Part shown: one piece after another, positions 24,085 through 36,700 of the stretch
How positions within the stretch are numbered: position 1 is the first letter of the stretch
Layout: every line of letters starts with the position of its first letter
NCBI GenBank assembly: GCA_963971405.1
Contig: OZ020492.1
Coordinates: forward strand, 13,504,151 to 13,568,150
Reading direction: 5' to 3'
Source: Psococerastis gibbosa
Taxonomy: Eukaryota > Arthropoda > Insecta > Psocodea > Psocidae
DNA: 64,000 bases
Translations under genes and position numbers: made by a program
Notes under the pieces: model-generated
Databases searched by the model: none
What the model saw: the letters and a program-made list of their open reading frames with translations, nothing else
What the model was told of the DNA's origin: nothing

Positions 24085-24760
24085 CTTGGTAAATAATTGT
24101 CCTGGGGAAAAATTTCAGTTTAGGTTTAAATTTCGAGTTTCCCTATCCCAAAGCACTCAATTGATCGATGGGACGCCTGCATAGTCAAGAATGGGCAGAC
24201 TTCAAAAAATTATTTTTTGTTCAGAACCAAATCTTTGTTTGGGAAAGCAACCTGCTTGGTTTTGTTACTCTATTTAAAAACCTAAAACATACCTGATGGA
24301 AGAAAGCATCGATAGATAGGTTCCGTAGAAACATTATTTTTTTTTAGTAATTTTTCATGAAAATTGAGTTTTATGTTTTTTGTCCTCAGACCAAATTTTT
24401 AAGGGGCAAGCGACCTATTGGGTTTAGCTGACATTTATAACGACTACAATATATGTGAATTTAAAAGCCGTTTGGGGGTAATATTTTTTTTTAAAAAGGG
24501 TGAAAGCCCCCAAAACTGAGCTAGCCCAAATTAGAAAACGTTCTCGAGGTACGATTTTGGAGAACATGCATGCCAAATTTCACCAAAATTCACTGAGTAG
24601 TTTGACCGCAAATCGACAAACAGATAGACCGACCGACAGGCATTTCGAAAAAAAAAAACACTTTTTTGGGGTCCAGGGACCTCAAAACATGTTAATCCAG
24701 AAATCGAAAATTTCGGCCATCACGAAGCTTTCCTTATATTGCGTATAAATAGAAATGCAA
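24085..24760 (-). mobile_element. 858-bp family, variant subfamily
   Basis: Reverse-strand copy whose 3' part shares catcgatcaattsagtgctt with 25071-26088 and not with the main subfamily. It stands head to head with that copy, 310 bp apart. Confidence 0.7.
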
Positions 24761-25070
24761 TAAAAAGAAGTAAGATGGAAAAGAATAACTAAACTCCCTT
24801 TTCAATTGCTGACGGTGTTGACTCTGAGATTGATAGTACGCCTTATATTTAACTTGAATATTATTAATTCTATTGCCTACTACGCAACTCCAGCCTCCAA
24901 TGTCGTAAATGCTGTTGGCCTTGGAATAATAAGTTATTTTATGGAAGCAATGAGCCAAATAATGTTTTGTGGCTGTTGGGAGTCAGTTTATCCAAACAGC
25001 TGCGCCGTACAGTGGTACCTGATTAAAACAGCAAGTTATTCACTGCTGATATCATTAAACCTCAATATTG

Positions 25071-26088
25071 TTGCTTTGCAATTCATACGTAGTATCAATA
25101 GGAAAGCTTTGTGATGGTCAACATTTTTGATTCCGAGATTTCAAAGGATTTACACTTTTTTACGAAATGTCTGTCTGTCTATTCACCGATTTGCGGGCAA
25201 ACTACTCTGTGGATTTAGATGAAATTATTGGCATGTAGGTTCACTAAAATTATACCTGCGGATCATTTTTTATTTATTTTGAGATTACTCAATTGGGGGG
25301 GGGGGGGGGAACGTACCCTTAAAACTCCAAAAAAAAGTCTACAAAAATTATTTCTGCCCCAACGGCCTTACCATGTTGATTCCAGTAGAGCAGAGCATGT
25401 TTCAAACTGCGGCAACTTGGTAGTGTGCACAGCGTTGGCAGGAGAATCTGGTGGGATATGATAACGCGCTTAGGCAGTATAAGTCGAGTCCTGGTCACCT
25501 CCGATTTAATCGTGTGACTTTACCATGTTCCCCAAGTGGTTCGGAATCCACTGTAATCAGGAGGTCCACCCTGTTAGTCAACTCCCCTTTCCCCGAGGTG
25601 AAAGAGTCTGCCCTTAGGGTGCCTCAAGTTAACAAACAGACTCACTCCCCCCGCCAGGCTGACAGGGTTGCTTAAAAGCAGAAATGGTGAAAGCAGGTGT
25701 TAGAAACAACAACACAAAAATTATTTCTCGAAAACGGCTCAAACTATTTATTTTAAATTCACATATATTTTAGACGTTATTAATGTGAACAAAACGCGGT
25801 GGGTCGCTTGCCCCTTGATCCATGATAGTTAGCTTCTGGGGATAAAAAAAATAAAAATAACTCAATTTTCATGAAAAAATGACTAAAATTTTTCTTTGCG
25901 TACCCTGCCATTATTACTGTATTGCAGTTTATTGGTCTGCCCGTTCTATAACATGCAATCCCATCGATCAATTCAGTGCTTTGGGATAGAGGATGTCTAG
26001 GGATCCGAAATTTAACCATAGAAAAATTATTTACTGTGGAATTACTCATCTATCTGAAAGCATGCTCGAGTAAACTCCGACCAGTTCT
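25071..26088 (+). mobile_element. 858-bp family, variant copy split by a SINE
   Basis: Starts TTGCTTTGCAATTCATACG and ends ccagttct. It is interrupted at 25356-25713 by a SINE with a 15-bp duplication, so it is older than that SINE. Confidence 0.78.
25356..25713 (+). mobile_element. 5S-headed SINE (SINE3-like) with 15-bp target duplication
   Basis: The target duplication acaaaaattatttct lies at 25341-25355 and 25714-25728, exactly flanking a 358-bp insert. The head CAACGGCCTTACCATGTTGA resembles the 5' end of 5S rRNA, then gtagagcagagcatg resembles its internal AAGCAGC segment. The tail is (AAC)n-like. Retroposition is clear; the 5S origin is likely, not proven. Confidence 0.7.
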
Positions 26089-27499
26089 TAATTGAGTTGG
26101 TTATCCAGTTTTCATTGGACAAACCGAGGGAAAGGAGAAAATAATAATAATAATAATAATAATAAGGACTTTTATTGTTTCTATTACTAAGCCAACCTAG
26201 CGGAGTTAGGGCTATAAAGCCCTCTCTTCCACTCAACTAGGAAGTAGATTCTCTTTCGGAATAGGGGGATGGATTGTGACCATTTTTCTAACACTGACTA
26301 GTCTCAAACATGCGCACATAAATAGGGTCTAGCGGTATGCAGTAAAGGCTATTTGTACTAAAAAATTATCATCTACCCCTACCGTAATTATCAAATATAG
26401 AAATGACAATAAATAATATTAAAGCTTAAAACATTGTACAGTAAAACTTACACTACCGTGATTTTCGGAAATTGCTTAGTTGAATGCACCTTACTTTATG
26501 GCGGAGCAAAAAAAAATTTTTTAGGGGGGAGGCAAGGACGTAAACGTTTAGGCTCAACGAGGAAATGAGGGGTGAGTGGGTGCAAACAATGTCCCAGGTT
26601 AACGAGTAACGAGTACAATGTCGCTCATCCTCAAGTAGTCCAAGTAGTTCACATCAAATTAAGATTTTTGGTACCTCCCGGAAAAGGGGGCTTGAGGGTC
26701 CCCCCCCCCCCCGGGAAAACAATTTTAAAATGCCGATGTGAAAATGTTTCCTGGCACTTGATATGCAGAGTAGTGGTACGGACTTATAGCAGACGACTTT
26801 GTAGCCCTAACTCTTCTAAGTTTACTTGCAATTTTTGAAGGACTTTTTATAGACCCAGGCCTGCTTATAGTGGCTCATAGGTCCCTTGTCCAATGCCAAC
26901 GACTCCATGGATTTTGGACATTATTTGAATTGTTTCCGTATGAATTTTTGGCCATTGGCAAACTGGTATACGTTCTCGATGTCAACCTACACAGGCTACA
27001 AGCGATAATGGACAAGCTGAGACAAGCTTAACATTGACGCAATGAAACAGGCGAAAGCATGACTTAACCCAGTACAGATACGAGTCAGCCCTGGGAGGTA
27101 TTGGATTTCCTACTGACTGTACTTGTGCCATAAAATACACTGAAGGTACTGTACCTAAAATTATAATTTAATGTAATAACAGTTGTTCAGTTACAATGTA
27201 TTTTTTTTCAGTCCGTATCGCAAGGCAGGGCCCGTGTGCGACTTATACTATCTGGCTTGTACATATACTTATTTAACCATACAATAAAACTCATAGTTTA
27301 ATCTTGAATGCGTCGACATTACATAGTATTGGATAAAATAAAATAAATAAATTATGCATTCAAACTTGAACATGTCGGCATTATACAGTCAATAATTGAA
27401 CATAAGTAGGAGTAGGGTAGTGACAAGGGGATGAGCGATCTGAGGAAGGAGGAGGGGGGGGGGGGGGTGGAGTGTGTAAGTGCTCTTTTAAAACAATTA

Positions 27500-28945
27500 A
27501 AGTTTTTTATTGATTTTATTTCCATTGGTAGTTTGTGTTGTGTGAGTGTTGTACAGATTTTTTTTTTTTTTTTTTATTGTGTACGAATATTATTGAGATT
27601 TTAATATTTAATTGTTTAACGTCTAGGACATCCGCTAAATTGTATAAGTCTTTTGTTGGATATAATGTCCCCATTTTATGTATAATTTTTAGGATTATTC
27701 TTTGTATGGTATTGACTTTGTCAGTTACATTTTGGTAGGCACCTCCCCAGCTAGGCTGATATTGCATACACTAGATGAGATTCCGCTATAGCGTAATAAA
27801 AGGATTTAATTAGAGGTTCTTGTGCAACGTTACGATGTTGGACAAATTTATATATAGTTTTTGCTTTCCAATTTATCGTAGTATAAAGAAAGCTTTGTGA
27901 CGGTCGAAATTTTCGATTCCGAGATTTCAACGGATTTACACGTTTTGAGGTCCCAGGAACCCAAAAAAGTGGTTTTTACGAAATGTCTGTCTGTCTGTCG
28001 TTCTGTCTGTCTGTCTGTGCGTCGATTTCCGGGCAAACTATTCGGTCGATTTTGATGAAATTTGGCACGTAGGTTCATAAAAATCATACCTCGAGATGAT
28101 TATTTTTATTTGGGGCTAACTCAATTTGGGGGGGTTTTATTCTCAAAAAACTCCAAAAAAACGTCTAAAATTTTTTTTTCCCAAAAACGCTCCAACGATT
28201 TCATTTAAATTCACATATATTGTAGTTGTTATTAATGTTGATAAAATGCGGGGGGTCGCTTGCCCCTTGATAGTTTGCTTCTGGGGGTAAAAAAACAAAA
28301 ATAACTAAAATTTCATGAAAAATGACTAAAAAATAATTTTTCTGCGAAACCTTTCTATCGATGATTTCTTCTTTCAGGTATGTTTTAGGTGTTACATTGA
28401 GTAATGAAACCGGGCAAGTTGCTTTCCCAGAAAAGTTTTTGGTTTGTAAAAAAAAAAGTTTTTTTGAAAAAATGATTGAAAATTCACGCTCAAATGCATT
28501 GCGTGCCCTGCCAGTATTGCTTTGTGGTAATGTGTTGGTCTGACCTATCTAGAATTTACCTCACCTCCAGTGACGTCTGGTAACTCCCCCTCCCCCCCCC
28601 CCCCGAGATATCGGAAATTTAACCATAGGAAAATTATTTACTATGAAATTACTAATTTTCTCTATCTGCTAATTTTGATAAATTGGAAAGCATGTTCGAC
28701 TATACTCCGACCGGTTCTTAGTTTGTTGGCAACCAGTTGATTATGGGGTACCCATTTCAATGGTTCATCTATTGTGATGCCTAAGTATTTCGTGTGGTCA
28801 GTTTGGATTGTATTTTCTTTGGGCAAGTTGATGGGTGCAAGCGTCTCTTTTTAATGAAAAATCAACAAGGACGGTCTTTTCCAGGTTTAACGATAATCTA
28901 TTTTTTCTAACCATTGTTTGAAGTTAAATTCTGAGTTGGCTAGTG
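27500..28945 (-). mobile_element. Second non-LTR retrotransposon, split by the 858-bp element
   Basis: - strand coding remnants: TDHTKYLGITIDEPLKWVPH (28735-28850) and YAIAESHLVYAI, WGGAYQNVTDKVNTIQRIIL (27590-27800). Interrupted at 27861-28718. Frame damaged. Confidence 0.8.
27861..28718 (+). mobile_element. 858-bp family, full-length copy with defined ends
   Basis: Inserted in a - strand LINE. Removing it restores the LINE frame ...LVANKLYINLS..., which fixes the borders and shows a 6-bp duplication tagttt (27855-27860 and 28719-28724). Confidence 0.85.
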
Positions 28946-30285
28946 TAAAAACACTACATCAATTTGGAGCTGTTTAACTATCAAATTCTTACCGCACTGA
29001 GAATTTGATGAGTGATTGCTTTTCGTTCTTAGTCTTGAGCTAACGATGGCCTCGGGCTCTGACTGTGTTAACATATGGAAACTAATATGATAATTTTGAA
29101 AGTATAGGTGTAAAATAGTTGGAAACATTTCTATAAGCATTGTTTTTCAGAAAAGTAAGCAGTTTAAATTTACATTGTGATGGATGCCGGGCCTCGGGGG
29201 TATCAGCTCTGTAACATGAGATCCTACAGCCCCAATAGCTGTTGACAGCGCTATGCCTGTGTATCCGCATAATGAGCGATAGCCTCTTCGTTGGCATATA
29301 CATACATAGAATACACAAAGGAGCTAAGCCTGTGAGGGAGAATCATTTGCGGAACTACTTTGCACATAACTTTTCAAAAGCCTTAGTTTTGAAAATGTGC
29401 TGAAATGGCAATAAATAAATATGTATTTCTGTTAAATTATACAATCAAGTAATAGTAGTGAGGGTTGCTAAAATTTAAAACACACCTACGCAGAAAAGAT
29501 AAGTAGCTTGCAGTTATGTAGCTTTGTAGCAGTGCTAGCTATCTAACAATGTGAACTTAAAAGGTTCTAGCTAATGCAACAATGAAATACTATTAATCTC
29601 TGTCGACGGATAATCTGTGATGTTGATTTTATTTCGCTCTTATTTCAATGAGTTAATTTAAATTCCTTATGGTTTATTCAGAATAATTTGCGCTTATCGA
29701 ATTCTAAGTTATTCTGTTCCGTTGATGTTGGGCCTGCTGGCTGGCCTTCAGGCTGCTAGTTCCTCCCCATGTTTAAATTATGTTAAACTGTTAGTTGCAA
29801 GCTTATATCTCGCTTCCCTTAAGAGTGGACTTTGTCCCCCCCCCCCCTCCACTCAGTGTTCTGCCGTGTGATTGGCCGTATACATAGTCCTGTCCACCAT
29901 AGGGAAGGTGAATATTCTGTATAATATACGGGGCTGTCATGATGTGCAAGCAACTCAACTCTCAAGCTAACCAGTCCGTTTAAATAGTTTCCAAACCTAG
30001 AGGTTTTATCTTCGTCTGCTTAAATTGTGATTTTATTCCACATTTCTCTTCAGCTGCAGTCTTGGGAGAGCTAGCAAATTATTTCCTTATTAGGCAGTCG
30101 TAGCAGCTAAACTAAAATATACGTTATCCGGGAATATGTGTAAATTATCCCAAATAAAGTCATTATCTCGGTGGGGGAGGGGGAGTGTCATTGATTTGAT
30201 TGAAAGTTGCATAATTTAGCAGAATGTAATGTAATGGTTTTAAAATGAAAACGCTTTAGGTCGTCAAAATTTAATCTTGCTACAG
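28946..30285. other. Noncoding DNA before CTDSPL2
   Basis: Possible further LINE residue around 28946-29060 on the - strand; otherwise I see nothing but AT-rich sequence and a poly-C tract near 29838. Confidence 0.5.
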
Positions 30286-30400
30286 ATTTTGTGGCACCGG
30301 AATGGTCCAGTTGATAAAGAACTGGACATGGAAGGTTCGAAGTTCGAGACTCTGTATAAAAGGGAAAAATTTCCGCTGGGTCTGGGTCCACTCAAACTGG
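30286..30400 (+). repeat. tRNA-derived SINE, family C, near CTDSPL2 acceptor
   Basis: ATGGTCCAGTTGATAAAGA fits a Pol III A box and GAAGTTCGAGACTC a B box. The repeat lies ~80-190 bp before the acceptor at 30480. A second copy lies at 36585-36690. Confidence 0.6.
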
Positions 30401-30497
30401 AAAGGTACATTACCTTGCTATACATCTCTCGCATGATGCTAAACTTTCCCTCCGTTTAACATTGGTTTTTGTTGTTTCAGGATTGTGGTTGATAATA

Positions 30498-30711
30498 ATG
30501 GATTCCCGTTGCCGGGAAGTAATGCGGCTTCGAAGCGGAGGCAACACCTACTCGCGGCGAAGCAGTCGCAAGGGTGCGGCAACTCATTTGGAAGATGTTT
30601 TAACATTGCGCCGTAAAAAACCTGGCGCCGTTTGTAAAAAGCGCCTCAAAGTGTCTGATTCAGTCCTCCGCACCAAAAGGAAACATCAACCTCTGCAAGC
30701 CAGTGCTCAAG
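30498..30711 (+). CDS. CTDSPL2: CTDSPL2 coding exon 1 (basic N terminus)
   Basis: The exon itself starts at the acceptor gttgtttcag (30480), with 17 bases of leader before the ATG. It encodes [20 protein letters not shown] followed by a basic Arg/Lys stretch, likely a nuclear localisation region. The donor ggtaat gives phase 1. Confidence 0.82.
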
Positions 30712-33700
30712 GTAATTTCATGAAGTTATAATGCCTTAAAGGGTCATGAATAATCTCGGTAAGGAATACTGGACGGCACCGACATTTGTCAATGCATGGC
30801 GGTACCGTCCAGTATTACTTGAAGCCATGTTGGGACCCACCGTAATAAGAGACAACTGGACACTCCTACACGAGCCCGACCGTCCGTTTTTTTGCCCAAT
30901 ATCAAATTTCAGATGAAATATGGATCCTTGAGCTGTCATTCAGGCTTATTTAGATAGCTGAAGAGTTCCTCTACATTTTGATATATGTGGCAGTCATTAA
31001 CACCGATCAGGTACGTATCGTAAATTCATTTGATACAAAAATTGTTGCAATTAAGTGTTAGTGACGGCTACATACGCTATGATATAGCCTATATATTTGA
31101 AAATGTAGAAGAACACTTCTTTCTCCTAATGTCTCAATAGTTGGTCTACTATCTATATTTTCAGTGAAATTAGATTTTTACTACAATACGGTTTTCCCCT
31201 TCTCCCTTACTGCCCAAGTACTTGAAGTACTAAAAGACACCACTTTACATCTAAAAGTTGAAGATTGAGATGGGATGAATGATGTAGTACCGATTTTTTC
31301 TGATAAAATTGCTTGTGTTCCAGAATAAATGGCTAAATTAGCCGCAAGAATTAAGTGTTTTAATTTCTGGTCGCATTGTATTCAATAAATCTTGTGTGTG
31401 TTAAACTCTAAGCTACTCTACCTACGTAGGGCCACTCCCACCATGTTTCAGGAAGTTATTCTGTGATTCTCATTTTCATCCTATTCCAATGTATAACAGA
31501 AAACTTATGTATCCCCCAGATTCGGTTCTCAGTAATTTGGGCAGTATTACGAATCAAAATGCAGTAAATTCATCTGAAAAAGGATACTATGTGAAATTCG
31601 TGAGACCGTGATCCGAACTTACGACCTTTTGAAGTCTTGCTGGCACAAACCTGATTCTCTACCTAGGTCACTAAGAAAGGTTGTTGCTTTGCGATTTATG
31701 AAATTCCCTTGCACTTTCGAATATTTTTGAATAAAATCTTGGGGAAATTAGGTCATTTTTTATTAGCACGGAAGAAATTGTAAAAGAGGTGTAAAATTTA
31801 ATGTAATATTTTTTTAATTTATTTACAAATTGCGTTACTATATTAATGATTTAAAATTGAAGGTCTTCGTCTAGTGGGATCAAGGGGCATATCAATATCT
31901 CTGGACCGTATATCAAAGCGACACAAGCCGTCCAAAAGCTTCACTTCTTGGGACCGCGGTGCCAATGCAGAATCACACAGACGCTGTAGAAAAAGTTCAC
32001 CGAAGAGAAAACTAATTGTCCCCGACACTACGAATGATATCGAAGATGGTGAGCCTAGCTCTGTTGAGGATTGGCCGCAAACGTTTGAAGAATTCTTCAA
32101 TAACACTACTCTCAAAAGCGTTTTGGAGTCTTCTGCAACTGGAGGTGAATCCCCTTCTGAAAGTGGGGAGTCAACCGCTGTTGTCCCCGACGAAAGTCAT
32201 GTCGGAGAGACGGGTGGCTATCATATCGGTGGACCAGGCTCATCCCTTGGAACCTATCCTCTTTTCGGCAAAGATGGCGTGGATTTGAGTGCTGAGAATA
32301 TTGATCGCTTTAGCGCTGCTGTTTTCAGCTCTACTACAGCTGCAGGTAAAAAAAAAATTAGCACTTAATGTTCCGGGTTCTTGTTCACGAACTATAAGTC
32401 GGACTCACGCCTGTTACAATGTGTCAATGGTAAAAATGTCTTGCCCATTGTCACGTAACCGGTGTGAGTTGACATCGAGGACGTGAACCAGTATGCAAGC
32501 GACCAAAACTTCATGTGAAAACAATGCCAGTATTGTCTGACAATATAAATGGCAATGTCTGCGCCCATTAATAAAATACCAATAATATGAGATCTTTAAA
32601 TTAATATATGAGCATGCATTTGGAAAATAGTCTCCATTGCAACTTTGTGTCACTACGATATCTCCTAAGTTATAATACAATGAGTGAAGTTCTTAGAAAC
32701 AGCATGCTGGTTTCCCCTCCCGTAAAAATAGGGTTTAAACTTGTTTGTCTACGCATCTAAGTTCATGTTAGAATCACCTAACGATGTCATTTATTGCGAA
32801 ATTTTTTTCATATACATTCATTGTGGTGGCACCAGTCCCCACGCAATACCAATTTACGTTTCATGCCTTAATTTACCTAACACTGCACAAAAATTTAATT
32901 TAGAATTTTAATTGGCTGTTAACGTTAAGTAAAAATGTTTTTTTTTAAAAATTCACTACTATTTTATGCGCAGGGTGTTGTTCAGCCGTTGCTCTCTGTA
33001 TGGCCGGATATATAAGAGATTCAGAAGAAGAAAAGCTGCGCAGGTTTGGAAGAGAGGTGCACTTCCCGAGTTTACTTCACCCTGTTCCTCCTTTCCAAGA
33101 AGACGATGGTTAGTTGAGCTCTAATATTAATTAATACGATATTATGCCATATTCCACTTTCATAGAGAATTTTTGTCTTTGGGTTGGAAAACTGACTCCG
33201 AAGGTGGAGGAGCTCAATGAAGAGTCAACGTACATACTTGCCTTCCTTTTGGGGAGTCCGAAGTATGGTATCTACGTGGTAACAATTGCCATGATGATTG
33301 CCAATGTTCGATAGAAGAGACATTCCAAGATAAAGAAGAATAAAAATTAAAAATGCATAGAACCATAATCGTAGTTTTCATTAACTAAAAATTAAACGGA
33401 TGCTCTAAACTGTAGACACGTACCATCTGAATTTAGTTCGAATTTGTGGATGTATTATCTTATTATCTTTAACAAAAACATCAGAAGTTGCAATTTTATC
33501 TTCCGTTTGATATTTCTTGCTGATTACCATGTACAGAGTAGCCAGTAATCTGTTAGTGCACTGCTTAAACAAGTTGTCCGTAGATAGTTCGGGGGCTTGG
33601 TGCTCGAGACTATTTTGATTTTGAGTTATTACGACCCTTATTAAGATAAATTATAACACTATGGTAATGCACTGTCATTACATATTTCCGTGAAATTGTA

Positions 33701-36700
33701 TCTTTCTGTATTCTAATGATTTTCGGCGAAAGCGGGGGATTAATGCCCATTTAAGCCTATTTAAAGAGATGTCACTTTTTTAGATGGGCCATCAGCTATA
33801 TGTCCTGACCAAGGTGATCTGGAGCGCACTTATGGCAGAGGATATTCACTAGCTAAAGACATTGAGAAGCAGTATATACTGGACTGCTGTGAAACAGTTA
33901 ATTTCGATACTGACGTCGAAGAATGTGATGGAAATGTAATAGTGGATGGATCACACTATGATATAAATGAAGACACCGTTGACATCGATTACATTGCGAG
34001 GTATACGTGCATGTTGGTCAAACATGTCGTTTTGTAATGAAAATATGGGATGAATTCATCTTATCATAATCATAGACTATCGTAGGCAAAGTTATGACTA
34101 AATCTGCGTTTAAATGACTCCGTCAATTATTAGGAAATTAATGCGGGTCACTACAAAATCGGTTTAAATTTATCATTAAATTATTGCAAAAGTAATAAAA
34201 AAATTTATAAAATAGTTATCCACAACTTTTTATTTTATAATTTTTGTAATTTATACAACAGATTTTTATGTATAGAAATTATTCGCATACAAACAATTCA
34301 ATGAATGTATCCGAATTTCAGTCGTCTCTGTAGGTAATACCTGTGTTGAGTTACGACAGGTCACCGATTGCATGATGTATACACAAGTACGAAAAAGCTA
34401 AGAGCTTGAAATATATCGTTATATGGACCGATGCAACCAATGCATGGTGGTACGGGGAAATAATCCTCAGGCAGACTTTTCAAGCGATGTTATATAAATC
34501 GCCTTTTATATGAACCAGTTCAATGATCTACCACTATGCCATCGAAGACCTTTGGGGAGGCTGTTTCATTTTTGATAACTTACGTTATAATGTACCTGAT
34601 TTTGAAGTCATCCACCTGACCGCTTAATTGTTTATTATCTGTTGCAGGTGTAATAATAATATGGTCTGCTCGGCTACCCCTCCACAGGCTGTGCCTGAAG
34701 AAGAGGAGTGGGATCCTTATTTATTCATCAAGCACTTACCACCTTTGAGCAAGGAAATGAGAGCACGGTGCCCTGCATTGCCGTTGAAAACTCGCAGCAG
34801 TCCTGAGTTTTCCCTCGTCCTTGATTTGGTAAATGATCTATCTATACTATTATAAGACTGTAACGGCTAACTCTCTCACTCAAGCGTTTTACCTAGCCTA
34901 TTTTCACTAGTCCGATTTAATATTTTTCATATATAGTGTCGACAGTTCATCGCCTAGTATGGTTTTTTCTACGATGGGGGATCGAACCCCCTTATGCAAT
35001 AACTTCCCAACCTATACAGATAGAGGAAACCTTTTTTCACGGTTCATGGACCAGTTCAAATGAAAATAATGAAAATTGGTGGGAGATTTTTTCTGCCAGG
35101 GCCGTATTAAGGAAGTCACGCTGTACCGGATTTCCAGGCTAACGGCACGGATTATCAATTCCAAATTTTCCACACATATTTCCGGCAACAACCCACAGTG
35201 CATGAAGGACATTTCTACAAGGAGGGTTCAAACCCCCTGTGCTCTATAACTCGCGAACCAATAAACATGGAACAAAAATGATTTCACACATGTACTTGGG
35301 GTTAGTTCAAATGGAAATTCGCAGATTTATTTTTCGATCATGGTGGTCCAGATTCGATCAGCCTAAACCACTCTGCCAATTAATTTGAAATTTTGCATAC
35401 ATATTCTTGACGACATTTCATTGCCTCATAAGGCTGAATTTTTTTCTACGATGGGGGGTTCGAACCCCCTGTAGAATAACTTGCGAACAAACAAAGATGG
35501 AGCAAAAAATGTAGCATACTTATATTAAAAATGAATTAAGATGAAATGAAAATTGTTGAAAAAAAAATTCAATCAGGACTACATTAAGGAAGCTACATTG
35601 GGTACATTCGTTCAAATTTATGGGGACTTGGATTTTATGAAAAATGGTACACCCAAGGTGTCTAATAAAAACCAGTATTACCCGAATTTTTGCAATTTAA
35701 AATGCTCATCTTCATCGGGCTACGTTAGTCCGGGTGACTAAGCCGTTGGGGCGTTGCGCGTTTCCGCTTCTTTTCAATTGTATTGTACTATTTTTGACTA
35801 TGATTTTTTCAGTTTCGGGGTAATTTGTGGAAGAACCGAAAGGTCAATGCCATAATTTCTTGGTTTACGCGTAATTGTGTACCAGCAGCTGAGGACCTGG
35901 GACAGGCGTTGTTAATCTTAAAGTTAATGTTCGTTTCCTTAGGCCGAGAACCGGTTTGCTGGCTTAGGTCTTAATATTTGTAAATAAAAAATAATAATAC
36001 GACCTTGCTTAAGTTGAGCTCAAATCTGTTACAATGTGTCATTTATAAGCTGCTAACATGTCCCAGCTTGTCCATTGTCTCTTGTAGCCAGTGTGGGTTG
36101 GCATGTACGTAGGTAGTATGTTAAATAGTTTCCAATGTCCGAACTTTATGCGGAAACAATAATGCCGGATAAATCAAAGCAGGAGAAGATCCAATGAGCC
36201 ACTACTAACAGGTTTAAGTCCATAAACCCGGTTCAAATGATAAATAACGGGGTCGCCGGCAGAACAAGGTTTTTGGACTACAATAAGTTAAACGCTTTAA
36301 AAGTTCGGGTCTGTTTTAGGATGAGACATTGGTTCATTGCAGCTTGCAAGAGCTTGATGGCGCGTCATTTACATTTCCGGTGCTGTTTCAAGATTGCTCG
36401 TACACAGTTTTTGTAAGGACGCGGCCTTACTTCCGTGAGTTCTTGGAACGAGTATCTTCGCTCTTTGAGGTTATTTTATTCACAGCAAGCAAACGAGTCT
36501 ATGCGGACAAACTGATGAATCTCCTTGATCCGAAGAAACGGTGGATTAAGTAAGTACCTACTTTTGCAAGGCGGTGGTAAAATATGGTCTGGAATGGTCC
36601 AGTTGGTAGGGAATTGGACTATGAAGGTCGATTTTCGTGACTCGCCATAACAGGAAAAATTTCCCCCCCGGATTTGGGGCCAATTGTCTCTAATTGCATC

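Noticed and set aside
34968-35690. CRISPR-like array
   Set aside because: Units are ~240 bp and degenerate, in a eukaryotic intron; not direct repeats with short spacers.
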